In this document: in pieces, positions 9,430 to 18,998 of the stretch
How the letters are laid out: each line of letters opens with the position of its first letter
Position numbering within the stretch: position 1 is the stretch's first letter
Assembly: GCA_028713125.1 (NCBI GenBank)
Contig: JAQTOU010000003.1
Span: forward strand, 124,001 to 188,000
Source of the DNA: Elusimicrobiales bacterium
GTDB taxonomy: Bacteria > Elusimicrobiota > Elusimicrobia > Elusimicrobiales > UBA9959
Length of the DNA: 64,000 bases
Direction: 5' to 3'
Notes under the pieces: generated by a model
Seen by the model: the letters and a program-made list of their open reading frames with translations, nothing else
What the model was told of the DNA's origin: nothing
The model's database searches: none
Program-made: the position numbers and the translations under genes

Positions 9430-10215
9430 ATGACCGATTTGCGCCAGCATCCCCGTGTCATCAGGCGGACTTCGAGCCCGCGGTTTTTGCGGTGCCTGTT
9501 TATTTTAATTCTCATTATTTGCGGGCGACTCTTTGCGGGGGCGCAAAGCCCGCCGCCGCAGGGGGAAACGGCCGTCTCTACGGTTCCGGCGGCCGGAACC
9601 GCCTCGCCGGTGAAAATAGATTTAACACTTAATTTATCAACAAACTCGGACGACTCGCGCGTAGAGCTGAATTATTCTGTCAGGTGGGACTTTAAAGACC
9701 TTCTGTCTTTCCGGCCCGGTTTTAAAGCGATGTCTTCCGGCTTTAGAGCGGTTTCCTCCTGGGATGTAACTAAAAATACCAGTTTCAACTTTTACGGAAT
9801 GAAGGGTAATCCGTGGAAGATTATCCTGTCGGAGGAGCGGTATAACAAGGACTACTCCGCAGCCGGGATCACGGGACAGGCCGGCGCCGGCCTGGTTAAA
9901 CGCGATCCGCCCGTTTCACGCAGGCGCCCGCGTACGGGATTGTCGCCCCTGATAGATGATTTTGTCGGGAATTATGACGAAATATTGCGGGACCTGCTCC
10001 TGCGGGCCTCGCTCCAATGGGTTTCGCCGCAATGGGGAAAAGCCGGGAACGAGGGCCGCAGGGAATTTGTCAGAGATATCCTCTCTATGGGCGTATGGGA
10101 CATCCCGATGCCCGGAGTGAAAGAGAGCATGAGAGGCCTGGAATACCTGTCGGATGAGCCGGATTCCGGATTCGGGAAAATGATCCATCAATCCACCGGC
10201 ACCCCGACGCCCTGA
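9430..10215 (+). CDS. Hypothetical exported protein
   Basis: ATG 9430 gives a signal peptide-like N-terminus (RFLRCLFILILIICGRLFAGAQ); no family recognised. Confidence 0.55.
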   Translation: MTDLRQHPRVIRRTSSPRFLRCLFILILIICGRLFAGAQSPPPQGETAVSTVPAAGTASPVKIDLTLNLSTNSDDSRVELNYSVRWDFKDLLSFRPGFKAMSSGFRAVSSWDVTKNTSFNFYGMKGNPWKIILSEERYNKDYSAAGITGQAGAGLVKRDPPVSRRRPRTGLSPLIDDFVGNYDEILRDLLLRASLQWVSPQWGKAGNEGRREFVRDILSMGVWDIPMPGVKESMRGLEYLSDEPDSGFGKMIHQSTGTPTP

Positions 10216-10314
10216 ATTTTATAGCGCCGCAGCGGATATTTTTAGCGTCCTGTTCCGGAAAAAAGCGGATATAAAGGGTAGAAGCGGTTTAAAAATAAAA
10301 GGAGGGACAGTCTT

Positions 10315-10377
10315 ATGAAAAAAAATAAATTTACGGAGAAAAATCCCCAAACGGCCGGCATAAAGCCAATAGTATGA
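10315..10377 (+). CDS. Putative 20-aa leader peptide MKKNKFTEKNPQTAGIKPIV, translationally coupled to ADH
   Basis: GGAGGG at 10301-10306, ATG 10315, stop TGA 10375-10377 overlapping the ADH ATG (ATGA at 10374); not in the ORF track because of size. Confidence 0.45.
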   Translation: MKKNKFTEKNPQTAGIKPIV

Positions 10378-11432
10378 AGGCCCTCGTCTTCCACGGACCG
10401 AACGACCTGGCGCTTGAGGAAAAACCAAAGCCGGTGATCGCGCAGGCTACGGACGCCATTGTAAGGATCACTACCACGACCATCTGCGGCACTGACCTTC
10501 ACATTCTGAAGGGCGACGTGCCCACGGTCGCAGCCGGGCGCATACTCGGCCATGAAGGGGTGGGCGTCGTGGAGGGGGTCGGTGCTGAGGTTGCGGATTT
10601 TCACAAGGGGGACAAGGTCCTCGTTTCTCTTATTACCTCCTGCGGCAGGTGCGGTTTCTGCAGGAAGGGGATGTTCTCTCATTGCATCGCCGGCGGCTGG
10701 CGTCTGGGCAACAGCATAGACGGCACGCAGGCCGAATATGTCAGGGTCCCTTTTGCGGATACGGGTTTGTACCATCTGCCGCCTGAAGCCGATGAGGAAG
10801 CGGCCGTCATGCTGAGCTGCATTCTGCCCACTGGCCTGGAATGCGGGGCCTTGAACGGGCAGGTAAAGCCGGGGGATATCGTGGCGATAGTCGGCGCCGG
10901 CCCGGTGGGCCTCGCGGCCCTTCTGACGGCGCAGCTTTACTCTCCGGCAGAGATTATAATGATAGATCTTGACGACAACCGGCTGGCGGCCGCCAGCTCC
11001 TTCGGGGCGACGAAACTTGTGAACAGCTCGGACGGGAAGGCGGCGGACCGGATTATGGAGCTGACGCGGGGCGCCGGAGTGGACGTGGCGATAGAAGCTG
11101 TCGGCCTGTCCGCGACCTTCGACCTGTGCCAGGCTGTCATAGCGCCCGGCGGGCATATAGCCAATGTGGGCGTTCACGGCAAACCGGCCGGCCTGCACCT
11201 GGAAAAGCTCTGGTCGGCCAATATTACTCTTACTACGCGCCTGGTGGACGCGGGCACGACGCCTATGCTGCTCAAGATGGTGCAGTCCGGACGCCTGGAC
11301 GCGAAGAAGCTGGTTAGCCACCGGTTCGGGCTGTCGGAGATCCTGAAGGCGTACGATACTTTCGGGAACGCCGCGAAAGCGCGGGCGATAAAGGTAGTGA
11401 TCAGGAGCGCTGGCGCGGAAGGAGCTAATTAG
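10374..11432 (+). CDS. Zinc-dependent (MDR family) alcohol dehydrogenase
   Basis: TTTTICGTDLHILKGD, GHEGVGVVEGVG, GRCGFCRKGMFSHC, VGAGPVGLAALLTAQ. Confidence 0.92.
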   Translation: MKALVFHGPNDLALEEKPKPVIAQATDAIVRITTTTICGTDLHILKGDVPTVAAGRILGHEGVGVVEGVGAEVADFHKGDKVLVSLITSCGRCGFCRKGMFSHCIAGGWRLGNSIDGTQAEYVRVPFADTGLYHLPPEADEEAAVMLSCILPTGLECGALNGQVKPGDIVAIVGAGPVGLAALLTAQLYSPAEIIMIDLDDNRLAAASSFGATKLVNSSDGKAADRIMELTRGAGVDVAIEAVGLSATFDLCQAVIAPGGHIANVGVHGKPAGLHLEKLWSANITLTTRLVDAGTTPMLLKMVQSGRLDAKKLVSHRFGLSEILKAYDTFGNAAKARAIKVVIRSAGAEGAN

Positions 11433-11433
11433 C

Positions 11434-13101
11434 ATGGCAAACTCGGAGATCACCGTAGCGGAATACCTGATAACCCGGCTGAAAGAGATAGGCGTGGACC
11501 ACCTGTTCGGCGTGCCGGGGGATTTTGTGCTGGGCTTTTTAAACCAGGTGCTGAAAAGCGACGTGAAATATATCGGGACCTGCAATGAGCTCAACGCGGC
11601 CTATGCCGCGGATGGCTATGCGCGCATCAGGGGCGTAGGCGCTTTAGCAACTACCTACGGGGTAGGGGAACTGAGCGCCATTAACGGCGTCGCGGGCGCT
11701 TTCGCCGAAAGAGTTCCGCTGGTAGTCATTACCGGCTCGCCGGCCGCGATAAATTTCCGCACCAGGCCGCTGCTGCACCATACCATGGGCGATTACCGGA
11801 TCCCGATGAAGATGTATGAAAAGATCACGGCCGCCTCGGCCCAGCTCTCTTCCGACGGGACGGCCCCCGCCGAGATAGACCGGGTGCTGTCGGCGTGCCT
11901 TTTACGCCACCAGCCGGTTTACATCAGCCTTCCTTCGGACGTGGTGAATGCTAAATGCGGGCGGCCGGAGCCGTTCCTTTTCCCGGCGGCCGCGGGGAGC
12001 GACAAGGAAGCGCTCGGCGAGGCGCTGAGGGAAGCGCTTCTTATGCTGGATAAAGCGCGGCGCCCCGTAGTACTGGGCGACTTGGAACTGATACGCTACA
12101 AACTGCAAAAGGAGTTTTCCGGCTTTCTCGATAAAACAGGCTTTCCGTACGCCACTATGATGCTGGGCAAGACCGTGCTTTCGGAGCAGCACCCGCAATT
12201 TATCGGGCTCTACGAGGGAGACCGCAGCCGGGAGTATGTGCGGAACCGCGTAGAGTCCGCGGACTGCATCCTGCAGTTCGGTGCCCTGCTGACGGATTTC
12301 AACACCGGCGGCTTTACCGCGGATATCGACGGGGCCAATTTGATAAGCGCCAATATCCGCTCCGTAAAGATAAAGCACCATAATTATGAGAATGTTCCCC
12401 TGCGCGATTTTATTCTCGGGCTCACGGAAAAGCTTTCCCGGCGGGATCCACGGGCCCTTGATATACAATGCGCCTCGGGCGGCTGCGTGCACCGCAGAAC
12501 AGAGCCTTACGCGCCCGAAGCGGGGAAGCCGCTGACTATAAAGCGCTTTTTCGACCGGATGAGCCACTTCATAGAAAAGAATTCCATGGTAGTGGCGGAA
12601 ACGGGGGTTGCCCTCTTCAGCGCCGCGGAGATGCTGATGCCGGAAGGCGCGACTTTTATAGGCCAGACTTTTTACGGTTCGATCGGCTACACGGTCGGCG
12701 CGACCCTCGGGGCCTGTGTGGCGGCCCAGGACCGGCGCGCCGTACTTTTTATCGGCGACGGCTCCTTCCAGGTCACCTGCCAGGATCTCTCCACGATGAT
12801 ACGGAACAACCTGAAGCCGGTCATCTTTCTTATTAATAATGACGGGTACACTATAGAGCGGGTGATCACCGACCGCTCTTATAATGATATCCAGCCCTGG
12901 AAATATCATAAGCTGCCGGAGGTTTTCGGCGGAGGGCTTGGCTTCGATGTGCGCACGGAAGGAGAGCTGGAAGACGCGCTGGACAAGGCCGCGAAGGCGG
13001 AGTGCCTTGTGTTCATTGAAATTCATACGGGTCGTATGGACTGTCCGGAGGCGCTGCGCAGCGCCGGCCGGTCGATGGCGAAGACAAATCAGCTGGAATA
13101 A
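11434..13101 (+). CDS. Pyruvate/indolepyruvate decarboxylase-family ThDP enzyme
   Basis: LFGVPGDFVLGFLNQ, TYGVGELSAINGVAGAFAERVPLVVITGSP, GDGSFQVTCQDLSTMIRNNLKPVIFLINNDGYTIE (ThDP motif). Confidence 0.9.
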   Translation: MANSEITVAEYLITRLKEIGVDHLFGVPGDFVLGFLNQVLKSDVKYIGTCNELNAAYAADGYARIRGVGALATTYGVGELSAINGVAGAFAERVPLVVITGSPAAINFRTRPLLHHTMGDYRIPMKMYEKITAASAQLSSDGTAPAEIDRVLSACLLRHQPVYISLPSDVVNAKCGRPEPFLFPAAAGSDKEALGEALREALLMLDKARRPVVLGDLELIRYKLQKEFSGFLDKTGFPYATMMLGKTVLSEQHPQFIGLYEGDRSREYVRNRVESADCILQFGALLTDFNTGGFTADIDGANLISANIRSVKIKHHNYENVPLRDFILGLTEKLSRRDPRALDIQCASGGCVHRRTEPYAPEAGKPLTIKRFFDRMSHFIEKNSMVVAETGVALFSAAEMLMPEGATFIGQTFYGSIGYTVGATLGACVAAQDRRAVLFIGDGSFQVTCQDLSTMIRNNLKPVIFLINNDGYTIERVITDRSYNDIQPWKYHKLPEVFGGGLGFDVRTEGELEDALDKAAKAECLVFIEIHTGRMDCPEALRSAGRSMAKTNQLE

Positions 13102-13121
13102 GGCGGGCAAAGCGGCTCTGC

Positions 13122-13157
13122 GTAATTTTACCCTCATTGCCGGGTATAACTCCGTAT
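13122..13157 (+). promoter_or_regulatory. Motif copy A: TAATTT-N16-TATAAC-TCCGTAT
   Basis: One of six copies found by eye; upstream of the 13212 OMP gene, same orientation. Confidence 0.5.
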
Positions 13158-13211
13158 GGTCCCTTGCTCCGGCCGCGGCTATACTTAATATAGAAGTCTA
13201 TCGGCGACCTT

Positions 13212-14762
13212 ATGCGCTATCTGATTTTGCTGCTCTGCCTGCATGCCGCGCCGCTGGAGGCCGCCACGCGCGCCGCTCTTCTGCTGCCAGCGGGGCTCGT
13301 TATTTCCTCAGTAACTGTAGATTCCCATAATGTCTTTGATACGGAGCTTCCGGCTGAGAATAAATTGCTCTACCGGGCGGCCAACCGGATACACTTTACC
13401 TCGCGCGACTCGACGATCCGGCGGGAACTGCTCTTTGAGGTCGGCGACCGCTACAGTGCGGCCCTGGCCGCGGAAACGGAGCGCAACCTGCGCGCCCTGC
13501 CTTTCGTGCGGCGCGCCGAGATAGAAGCGGTGGTCAATAAAGAGGGCGGCGTGGACGTGACGGTGCACACCTATGACTCCTGGACGCTGGAGCTTGTAGC
13601 CAACTATAAACGCGCGGGAGGGGCGACCAGCATGAAAGCGGGACTTTCGGAGGGGAATATCCTGGGCTTGGGAAAATCGGGCTCCGCCGTGTACAGCAAT
13701 GACTGGGGCGCGGCGTCAGCGGACCTGAGCTATAAGGACCGCCAGTTTATGCGTTTCAAGCGGATGCAATACTCTATAGCCGCTCACGCGGCTTCAGGGA
13801 GCAAGAATTTATCCATGGCCCTGGACCGCCCCTTCTACGCTTCGATCGCGCGTTCCGCTATGGGCGGCAATGTCAGTTACGGCACGGTGGATGTCGGCCC
13901 GGTCTCGAGGCGGACCCTGGCCGCCGGGGTGAACTACGGCATCTCCATGACGCCGTCCACGGAGCGGACGCGGCGTATCAAGTTCGGCCTCGCCGCCCAG
14001 CGCGCGGAGTCCACCGGCCCCGTTCCCGACCGGGCCAGGTCGCTGACCTTCCAGATAGGCGCGGAGTGGGAGGACCTGGACTTCCTGACGGCGCGGCGGA
14101 TACAAAAATTCACGCACGACGAGGACTTTAATCTCGGGCTGGGGATCTTCCCCTCCGTGGGGCTGGCGCCGGCTATCCGGGCTGTGGGGAGCAAGCAGAC
14201 GCAGATACTGCCCGCCGTCACCGTGCACAAGGGCTTCACCTGGGGGAGGCAGCTCCTGCTCTTGAATTCCGGCTATAGTTCCCAGTACGCCGATGGCGAG
14301 AACAGCAATTTGATGGCTTCGTTCGACGCCGCCTATTTCAGGCGCGGCTTCAGGTACCAGACCATGGCCATCCACACCAGCCTGGCCCTGGGCTGGCGGC
14401 TTGATCCCGCCGCGCCCCTGGTGCTGGGCGAGTTCAACGGCCTTCGCGGCTACGGCGTCGGCCAGTTCACGGGCAACCGCCGTTTCCTGCTCAACCTGGA
14501 GGACCGCGTCTATGTCTGGGACGAGCTGTTTAAGTTATTGGACATCGGCATGGTCTTCTTCTGCGATTCCGGCTATGTATGGCCGCAGTCGAGCCCGGTG
14601 AAGCTGTCCGACCTTAAGAACAGCGTGGGAGTGGGGCTGCGCGTAGCCCCGTCGCGCTCGTCCGCGAACAGCCCCGTGCGCATCGACCTGGCCCGCGCGC
14701 TGAACGGCAGCCCGAACCGCCCGCGCTGGTCGCTTTCCATCCTCGGGGGACAGGCTTTTTGA
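13212..14762 (+). CDS. BamA/TamA-like outer-membrane protein with POTRA-like N-terminus
   Basis: TIRRELLFEVGDRYSAALAAETERNLRALPFVRRAEIEAVVNKEGGVDVTVHTYDSWTL then a beta-barrel-like C-terminus (WSLSILGGQAF). Confidence 0.7.
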   Translation: MRYLILLLCLHAAPLEAATRAALLLPAGLVISSVTVDSHNVFDTELPAENKLLYRAANRIHFTSRDSTIRRELLFEVGDRYSAALAAETERNLRALPFVRRAEIEAVVNKEGGVDVTVHTYDSWTLELVANYKRAGGATSMKAGLSEGNILGLGKSGSAVYSNDWGAASADLSYKDRQFMRFKRMQYSIAAHAASGSKNLSMALDRPFYASIARSAMGGNVSYGTVDVGPVSRRTLAAGVNYGISMTPSTERTRRIKFGLAAQRAESTGPVPDRARSLTFQIGAEWEDLDFLTARRIQKFTHDEDFNLGLGIFPSVGLAPAIRAVGSKQTQILPAVTVHKGFTWGRQLLLLNSGYSSQYADGENSNLMASFDAAYFRRGFRYQTMAIHTSLALGWRLDPAAPLVLGEFNGLRGYGVGQFTGNRRFLLNLEDRVYVWDELFKLLDIGMVFFCDSGYVWPQSSPVKLSDLKNSVGVGLRVAPSRSSANSPVRIDLARALNGSPNRPRWSLSILGGQAF

Positions 14763-14764
14763 AT

Positions 14765-15121
14765 ATGGACAGAATAAAATTCGGTTTGATGGTGCTCGCC
14801 GCGCTGATAATAGCAGCCTTGCTTACGCTTTTCTTTCAGAAGCGTGACGTTTACCTCCGATGGACGCTCCCGGCGGCGCCCGCCGGGAACATCGCCGAGC
14901 CCGCCATGCCCGCTGTAGAGCCTGTTAAAGAAAAAAAGAGGGTCCTGAAGCAAAGCGCTGCCGGGCCGGGTTTGTCTAAAGCGGCCGCGGCTGCCGGGAA
15001 GCCGGGAAAAAAGCGCAAAAAACGGGTTTCGCCGCTCAGGGAGCCGGGCGAGGCGCTGGGCGGCGGAGTGCGGCTTGACCTGCCCGACAAGACTACGGAT
15101 ATGACTCTGCTGAAAAAATGA
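14765..15121 (+). CDS. Small membrane-anchored basic protein
   Basis: MDRIKFGLMVLAALIIAALLTLFFQKR TM segment and Lys/Arg/Ala-rich tail; start overlaps the upstream gene end. Confidence 0.55.
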   Translation: MDRIKFGLMVLAALIIAALLTLFFQKRDVYLRWTLPAAPAGNIAEPAMPAVEPVKEKKRVLKQSAAGPGLSKAAAAAGKPGKKRKKRVSPLREPGEALGGGVRLDLPDKTTDMTLLKK

Positions 15122-15194
15122 ACTTTTAATTATAGGACCGCGGCCGCGCGGACGGGAAACCCCTCCGGAGCGGAACGGGCGAAAAGGAGGCTCT

Positions 15195-16541
15195 ATGAGC
15201 CGCATACTTATCGTGGACGATAACAAAACAAACCTCGAACTGCTCGAGGCTGTGTTAAAGGAAAGCTCATACGAAGTGGTTTCAGGCAGTAACGGGCAGG
15301 AGGCCCTCGAGATTGCCCGAAAACAGCCGCCAGACCTCGTAATTTCCGATATCCTGATGCCGGTCATGGACGGGTATGAATTGTGCATGAAGTGGAGGGC
15401 TGACACGCAGCTGCGGCGGATACCTTTTGTTTTTTACACGGCTACATATACGAATCCTAAGGACCAGGCTTACGGCTTGAGCCTCGGGGCTGACAGGTTC
15501 GTGGTAAAGCCGGTGAAGATAGAGGCGCTGGAAAAACTGGTGCAGGAGCTGCTTAAAGCGGGCCCCGGGGAGACGCTGCCGGCCCCCGCCAGGGATCCTG
15601 TGGGTGAAAAAGAGATGCTGCGCGGGCACAGCGAGGTTATCTTCCGTAAACTGCAGCAGAAAGTCGTCCAGCTGGAAGCGGAAGTAGCTGCGCGCAGGAC
15701 GGCGGAAGAGGCGTTGACACGTACGGCCAAAGCGCTTAAGGAAAAGAACTGCGAACTGCAGGATTTTATTTATATAGCTTCGCATGACCTGCGCGGCCCG
15801 CTAGTGAATCTGCAGGGTTTCTCCGGAATCATCAAGAAATACTGCGCCGAGCTTCCGGGACTTTTGGCGGCTGGGCCTGGAAGCGCTGGACGGCTTAAAG
15901 AGTTGCTTAACAAGAAACTGCCGGAGGCGTCAGATTATATCGCTTCAGGAGTGGCCGATATGGACCGCCTGCTTAACGGCCTGCTCAGGATGTCGCGTAT
16001 CTGGTCCGCGCCGATGGAGCGTGGACCGGTAAATATGGACGTTCTTGCCGGAGAGCTTATAAAGTCCATGACCTTCCATTTTAAAGAGGCCGATGCCGGG
16101 GTCACATGCGGAGAACTCCCGCCTTGCTTCGGAGACAAAGCGCAGCTCGGGCAGGTTTTTTTCAGCCTGCTGGATAATTCGGTGAAATACCGCGATCCGG
16201 CGCGCAAGCTGCTGATAAATATCTCCGGAAAATGCGGCGCGGCCGGCGCGGTTTCCTATACAGTGTCGGACAATGGCCGCGGCCTCTCTCCGGCCGAGGA
16301 GCAGGGCCGGGTCTGGGACCTTTTCTACCGGGGGGCCCCGATCTTGCCGGCGGCGGGAGAAGGGCTGGGGCTAACGATAGCGAAACGGATATTGGAGAGG
16401 CATGGCGGGAGCATAACGGCCGGGTCCGTGCCTGGCGGCGGCGCGGTGTTTACGGTGGAAATGCCCGGACCCGAAAAGAAGGAAGCCGAAGCGGTTCCCG
16501 AAGGGGCGGCGCGGCCCGACCCGGTTTTGCCGGGGGGGTAA
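15195..16541 (+). CDS. Response regulator-histidine kinase (REC-HisKA-HATPase)
   Basis: RILIVDDNKTNLELLEAVL..VISDILMPVMDG; IASHDLRGPLVNLQGF; LLDNSVKYRDP; GLGLTIAKRILERHGG. Confidence 0.88.
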   Translation: MSRILIVDDNKTNLELLEAVLKESSYEVVSGSNGQEALEIARKQPPDLVISDILMPVMDGYELCMKWRADTQLRRIPFVFYTATYTNPKDQAYGLSLGADRFVVKPVKIEALEKLVQELLKAGPGETLPAPARDPVGEKEMLRGHSEVIFRKLQQKVVQLEAEVAARRTAEEALTRTAKALKEKNCELQDFIYIASHDLRGPLVNLQGFSGIIKKYCAELPGLLAAGPGSAGRLKELLNKKLPEASDYIASGVADMDRLLNGLLRMSRIWSAPMERGPVNMDVLAGELIKSMTFHFKEADAGVTCGELPPCFGDKAQLGQVFFSLLDNSVKYRDPARKLLINISGKCGAAGAVSYTVSDNGRGLSPAEEQGRVWDLFYRGAPILPAAGEGLGLTIAKRILERHGGSITAGSVPGGGAVFTVEMPGPEKKEAEAVPEGAARPDPVLPGG

Positions 16542-16554
16542 GATACTCCCGCGT

Positions 16555-16588
16555 GAATATACTTATAATAGCGGGTACAATTCCGCAT
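16555..16588 (+). promoter_or_regulatory. Motif copy E: GAATAT-N15-TACAAT-TCCGCAT
   Basis: Upstream of the 16618 OM protein gene, same orientation. Confidence 0.55.
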
Positions 16589-16617
16589 ATGCGGTAAAGG
16601 TGCCGGAAGGGTAAGAT

Positions 16618-17454
16618 ATGAACAGGACTACAGGGCAGAAGCCTGCCGAGGAAAATATCATGAAAATACTATTGGCATTGGTTTGCATCTTAACGACAGC
16701 GAGCGTTCGCGCGGAGCCGCAGCCCGCGGCCGCCCAGGCGGCGGACTGGAAATTCAGTACGTCGGTCAACTTCGACACCGGCAGGTACGGCTCCGAAGAC
16801 CGCACTAATTCAGTCTATATCCCGTTCACTCTTAAGCGCTATTTAACCAACGCGGACCTCTCCGTAACGGTCCCCTATTTGCGGCAAAGCTCTTCGGGGC
16901 AGGTTGCCTGGGTGGGCGGCAAGCCGGTGCGCGTTACAAAGGGAAGGGTGTCGGTCGCGACTTCCTCTAATTCGGGCCTCGGCGATATAATTTTGCACGG
17001 AACCTTCGGGCTGAAGCGGGATGGGCCGGGATCTTTCGACCTGGGGCTGGCCGGCAAGCTTAAACTGCCCACCGCCGACGAGAAAAAGGGCCTGGGCACA
17101 GGCAAGATGGATGTGGGAACCGGGCTTGAGTTCGCCAAGGAATTTTCCCCGGGGTGGACCCTGCTCGCCGACGGTTACTATACCATCATAGGCGAGCCCG
17201 CCGGCGTGAATTTCAATAACCAGGTCTCGCTGGACCTCGGCATTTACAGGCTGTTGAGCGAAAGGGTGAGTTTGACCGTCAGCTACGAGACCCAGAACAG
17301 CATAGTTTCCGGGAATCCGGGTCCCCGCAGCATCAGCGGCACGCTGGCGTACAATGTGCCGGACGGAGTTCAGCTCTTCGGCGGCGCGGCGCTCGGCCTG
17401 TCCGACGGCAGCCCGGAAATAGGCGTAAGCGGCGGTTTCAGCCAGAGATTTTAA
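16618..17454 (+). CDS. Outer-membrane beta-barrel (transporter/phenol meta-pathway-like), copy 1
   Basis: Signal peptide, alternating beta pattern, C-terminal Phe (GGFSQRF); strong paralogy to 18162-18968. Confidence 0.65.
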   Translation: MNRTTGQKPAEENIMKILLALVCILTTASVRAEPQPAAAQAADWKFSTSVNFDTGRYGSEDRTNSVYIPFTLKRYLTNADLSVTVPYLRQSSSGQVAWVGGKPVRVTKGRVSVATSSNSGLGDIILHGTFGLKRDGPGSFDLGLAGKLKLPTADEKKGLGTGKMDVGTGLEFAKEFSPGWTLLADGYYTIIGEPAGVNFNNQVSLDLGIYRLLSERVSLTVSYETQNSIVSGNPGPRSISGTLAYNVPDGVQLFGGAALGLSDGSPEIGVSGGFSQRF

Positions 17455-17489
17455 CGCAAAAGTTAAGCGCGGAAATATAAGGAGAAAAA

Positions 17490-18038
17490 ATGAAGAACAA
17501 TAAACTGCAGTTAATGCTCGCGGGGCTTTTCCTCTGCGCGGCGGCCATGCCCGCTTTCGCCGAGGAAAGGACCGGAGACGAAAAGAAGCTTGAGGCCGGC
17601 GCCGCCGTGCTGGATAAAGACGCCGCGAAGCCCGAAGGGGAGAAACCCGTGGCGGAGAAGATAAAGGCGGAGTTCAGCGTGGACGACGCCCGCGTGCAGA
17701 GCCTGCGCGACAAGAAGCTGGGCTATGGCGAGATCTCCATCGCGCTCGGCCTGGCCCAGGGCCTGCCCGGCGGGATCACCGACGCGAACGTCGACAAGAT
17801 AATGGCGCTTCGTCAGGGTCCGCCCGTCATGGGCTGGGGCAAGATCTCTAAAAGCCTCAACCTGAAACTCGGCCCGGTAGTAAGCAAAGTCCACAAAATG
17901 TCCGCCGATCCGAAAAAAGATAAAAAAGCGGAGAACGAAAAAGTAAAGAAAGGCGAAAAGATGGAGAAGCACGAAAAGATGGAGAAGCATGAAAAGATGG
18001 AGAAGCGCGAAAAGCCCGAGATGGGCGGCAAGCACTAA
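17490..18038 (+). CDS. Exported Lys/Glu-rich protein, copy 1
   Basis: Signal peptide; KLGYGEISIALGLAQGLPGG..RQGPPVMGWGKISKSLNLKLGPVVSKVHKMSAD shared with the 18999 gene. Confidence 0.7.
   Translation: MKNNKLQLMLAGLFLCAAAMPAFAEERTGDEKKLEAGAAVLDKDAAKPEGEKPVAEKIKAEFSVDDARVQSLRDKKLGYGEISIALGLAQGLPGGITDANVDKIMALRQGPPVMGWGKISKSLNLKLGPVVSKVHKMSADPKKDKKAENEKVKKGEKMEKHEKMEKHEKMEKREKPEMGGKH
17956..18009 (+). repeat. Three 18-bp tandem repeats (aaaagatggagaagcNNg) encoding EKMEKH-type repeats
   Basis: 17956-17973, 17974-17991, 17992-18009. Confidence 0.9.
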
Positions 18039-18059
18039 GTCCATAAGCGGAAAAATATA

Positions 18060-18102
18060 GGGACAGCGGCCGCCATTACAATGTAATTAAGGCCGCTGTC
18101 CC
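18060..18102. terminator. Hairpin GGGACAGCGGCC...GGCCGCTGTCCC with nested ATTACA-A-TGTAAT
   Basis: Perfect 12-bp outer stem and 6-bp inner inverted repeat; T-rich tract only on the minus side. Confidence 0.55.
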
Positions 18103-18161
18103 GTTTCCGGGGACTTCTTCGGCAGGAACAGCCGGGGTATAGCCTCGGATCAAGGACAACT

Positions 18162-18968
18162 ATGCGATTTTTTTTAAAGACGGCGGCGAAGCTATGCCGG
18201 GCGATTCCGGCCGCGCTCGCCTGCGCGGCGCTCCTGCTTCCGGCTGCCGTGGCGGAGGACTGGGAATTCAGTTCCACGGTCAACTATGATACCGGCAGAT
18301 ACGGCTCGAAGGACCGTGTTGAATCGGTCTATATTCCTCTTACCCTGAAGCTGAAATATTATGACGCTGATTTCGCAGTGACGGCGCCTTACCTGCGCCA
18401 GACCTCCAGGGGACAGGTAACACGCGTCGGCGGCAAGCCCGTACGCGTAAACACCGGGAACTCCGGCGGTGAAAATATCGCGGAGTCAGGTCCTGGGGAC
18501 ATGCTGCTAAGCGCCGCCTACACGCTCAAACTGGACGGCCCTCGGTCCTTCGACCTGGCGCTGGCCGGCAGGCTGAAGCTCCCGACCGCCAGCAAGAGCA
18601 AGGGCCTGGGCACAGGCGAAATGGACGAAGGAGCCGGGCTTGAATTCGCCAAAGAAGTCACTCCCGGCCTGACCCTGCTTTCAGACGGCTACTTCACCAT
18701 AATAGGGGATCCGGACGGCGTTGACTTCAACAATGAGGTGATGCTGGACGTCGGCTTTTACAGCCCGCTGAGTAAAAGTATCGGCCTTACCGTGCTTTAC
18801 GAAACCCGCAGCGCTATTCTGGACGGGAACGCGGACCCGCGCAGCGTAAGCGGGACTTTTTCTTATAGCATGCCGGGCGGCGCTCAATTCGCGGGCGGAA
18901 TTACGCTGGGGATGTCGGACGGAAGCCCCGACCTCGGGGCAGGCGCGGGTTTTATTAGCAGGTTCTAG
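18162..18968 (+). CDS. Outer-membrane beta-barrel, copy 2 (paralog of 16618-17454)
   Basis: DWEFSSTVNYDTGRYGSKDRVESVYIPLTLK..LKLPTASKSKGLGTGEMDEGAGLEFAKEVTPG matches copy 1. Confidence 0.65.
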   Translation: MRFFLKTAAKLCRAIPAALACAALLLPAAVAEDWEFSSTVNYDTGRYGSKDRVESVYIPLTLKLKYYDADFAVTAPYLRQTSRGQVTRVGGKPVRVNTGNSGGENIAESGPGDMLLSAAYTLKLDGPRSFDLALAGRLKLPTASKSKGLGTGEMDEGAGLEFAKEVTPGLTLLSDGYFTIIGDPDGVDFNNEVMLDVGFYSPLSKSIGLTVLYETRSAILDGNADPRSVSGTFSYSMPGGAQFAGGITLGMSDGSPDLGAGAGFISRF

Positions 18969-18998
18969 CCGGTTCCGGCGAAGGTAAAAGGAGAATAT

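Noticed and set aside
11902-13137. 411-aa minus ORF opposite the decarboxylase
   Set aside because: Antisense shadow of a clear ThDP enzyme.
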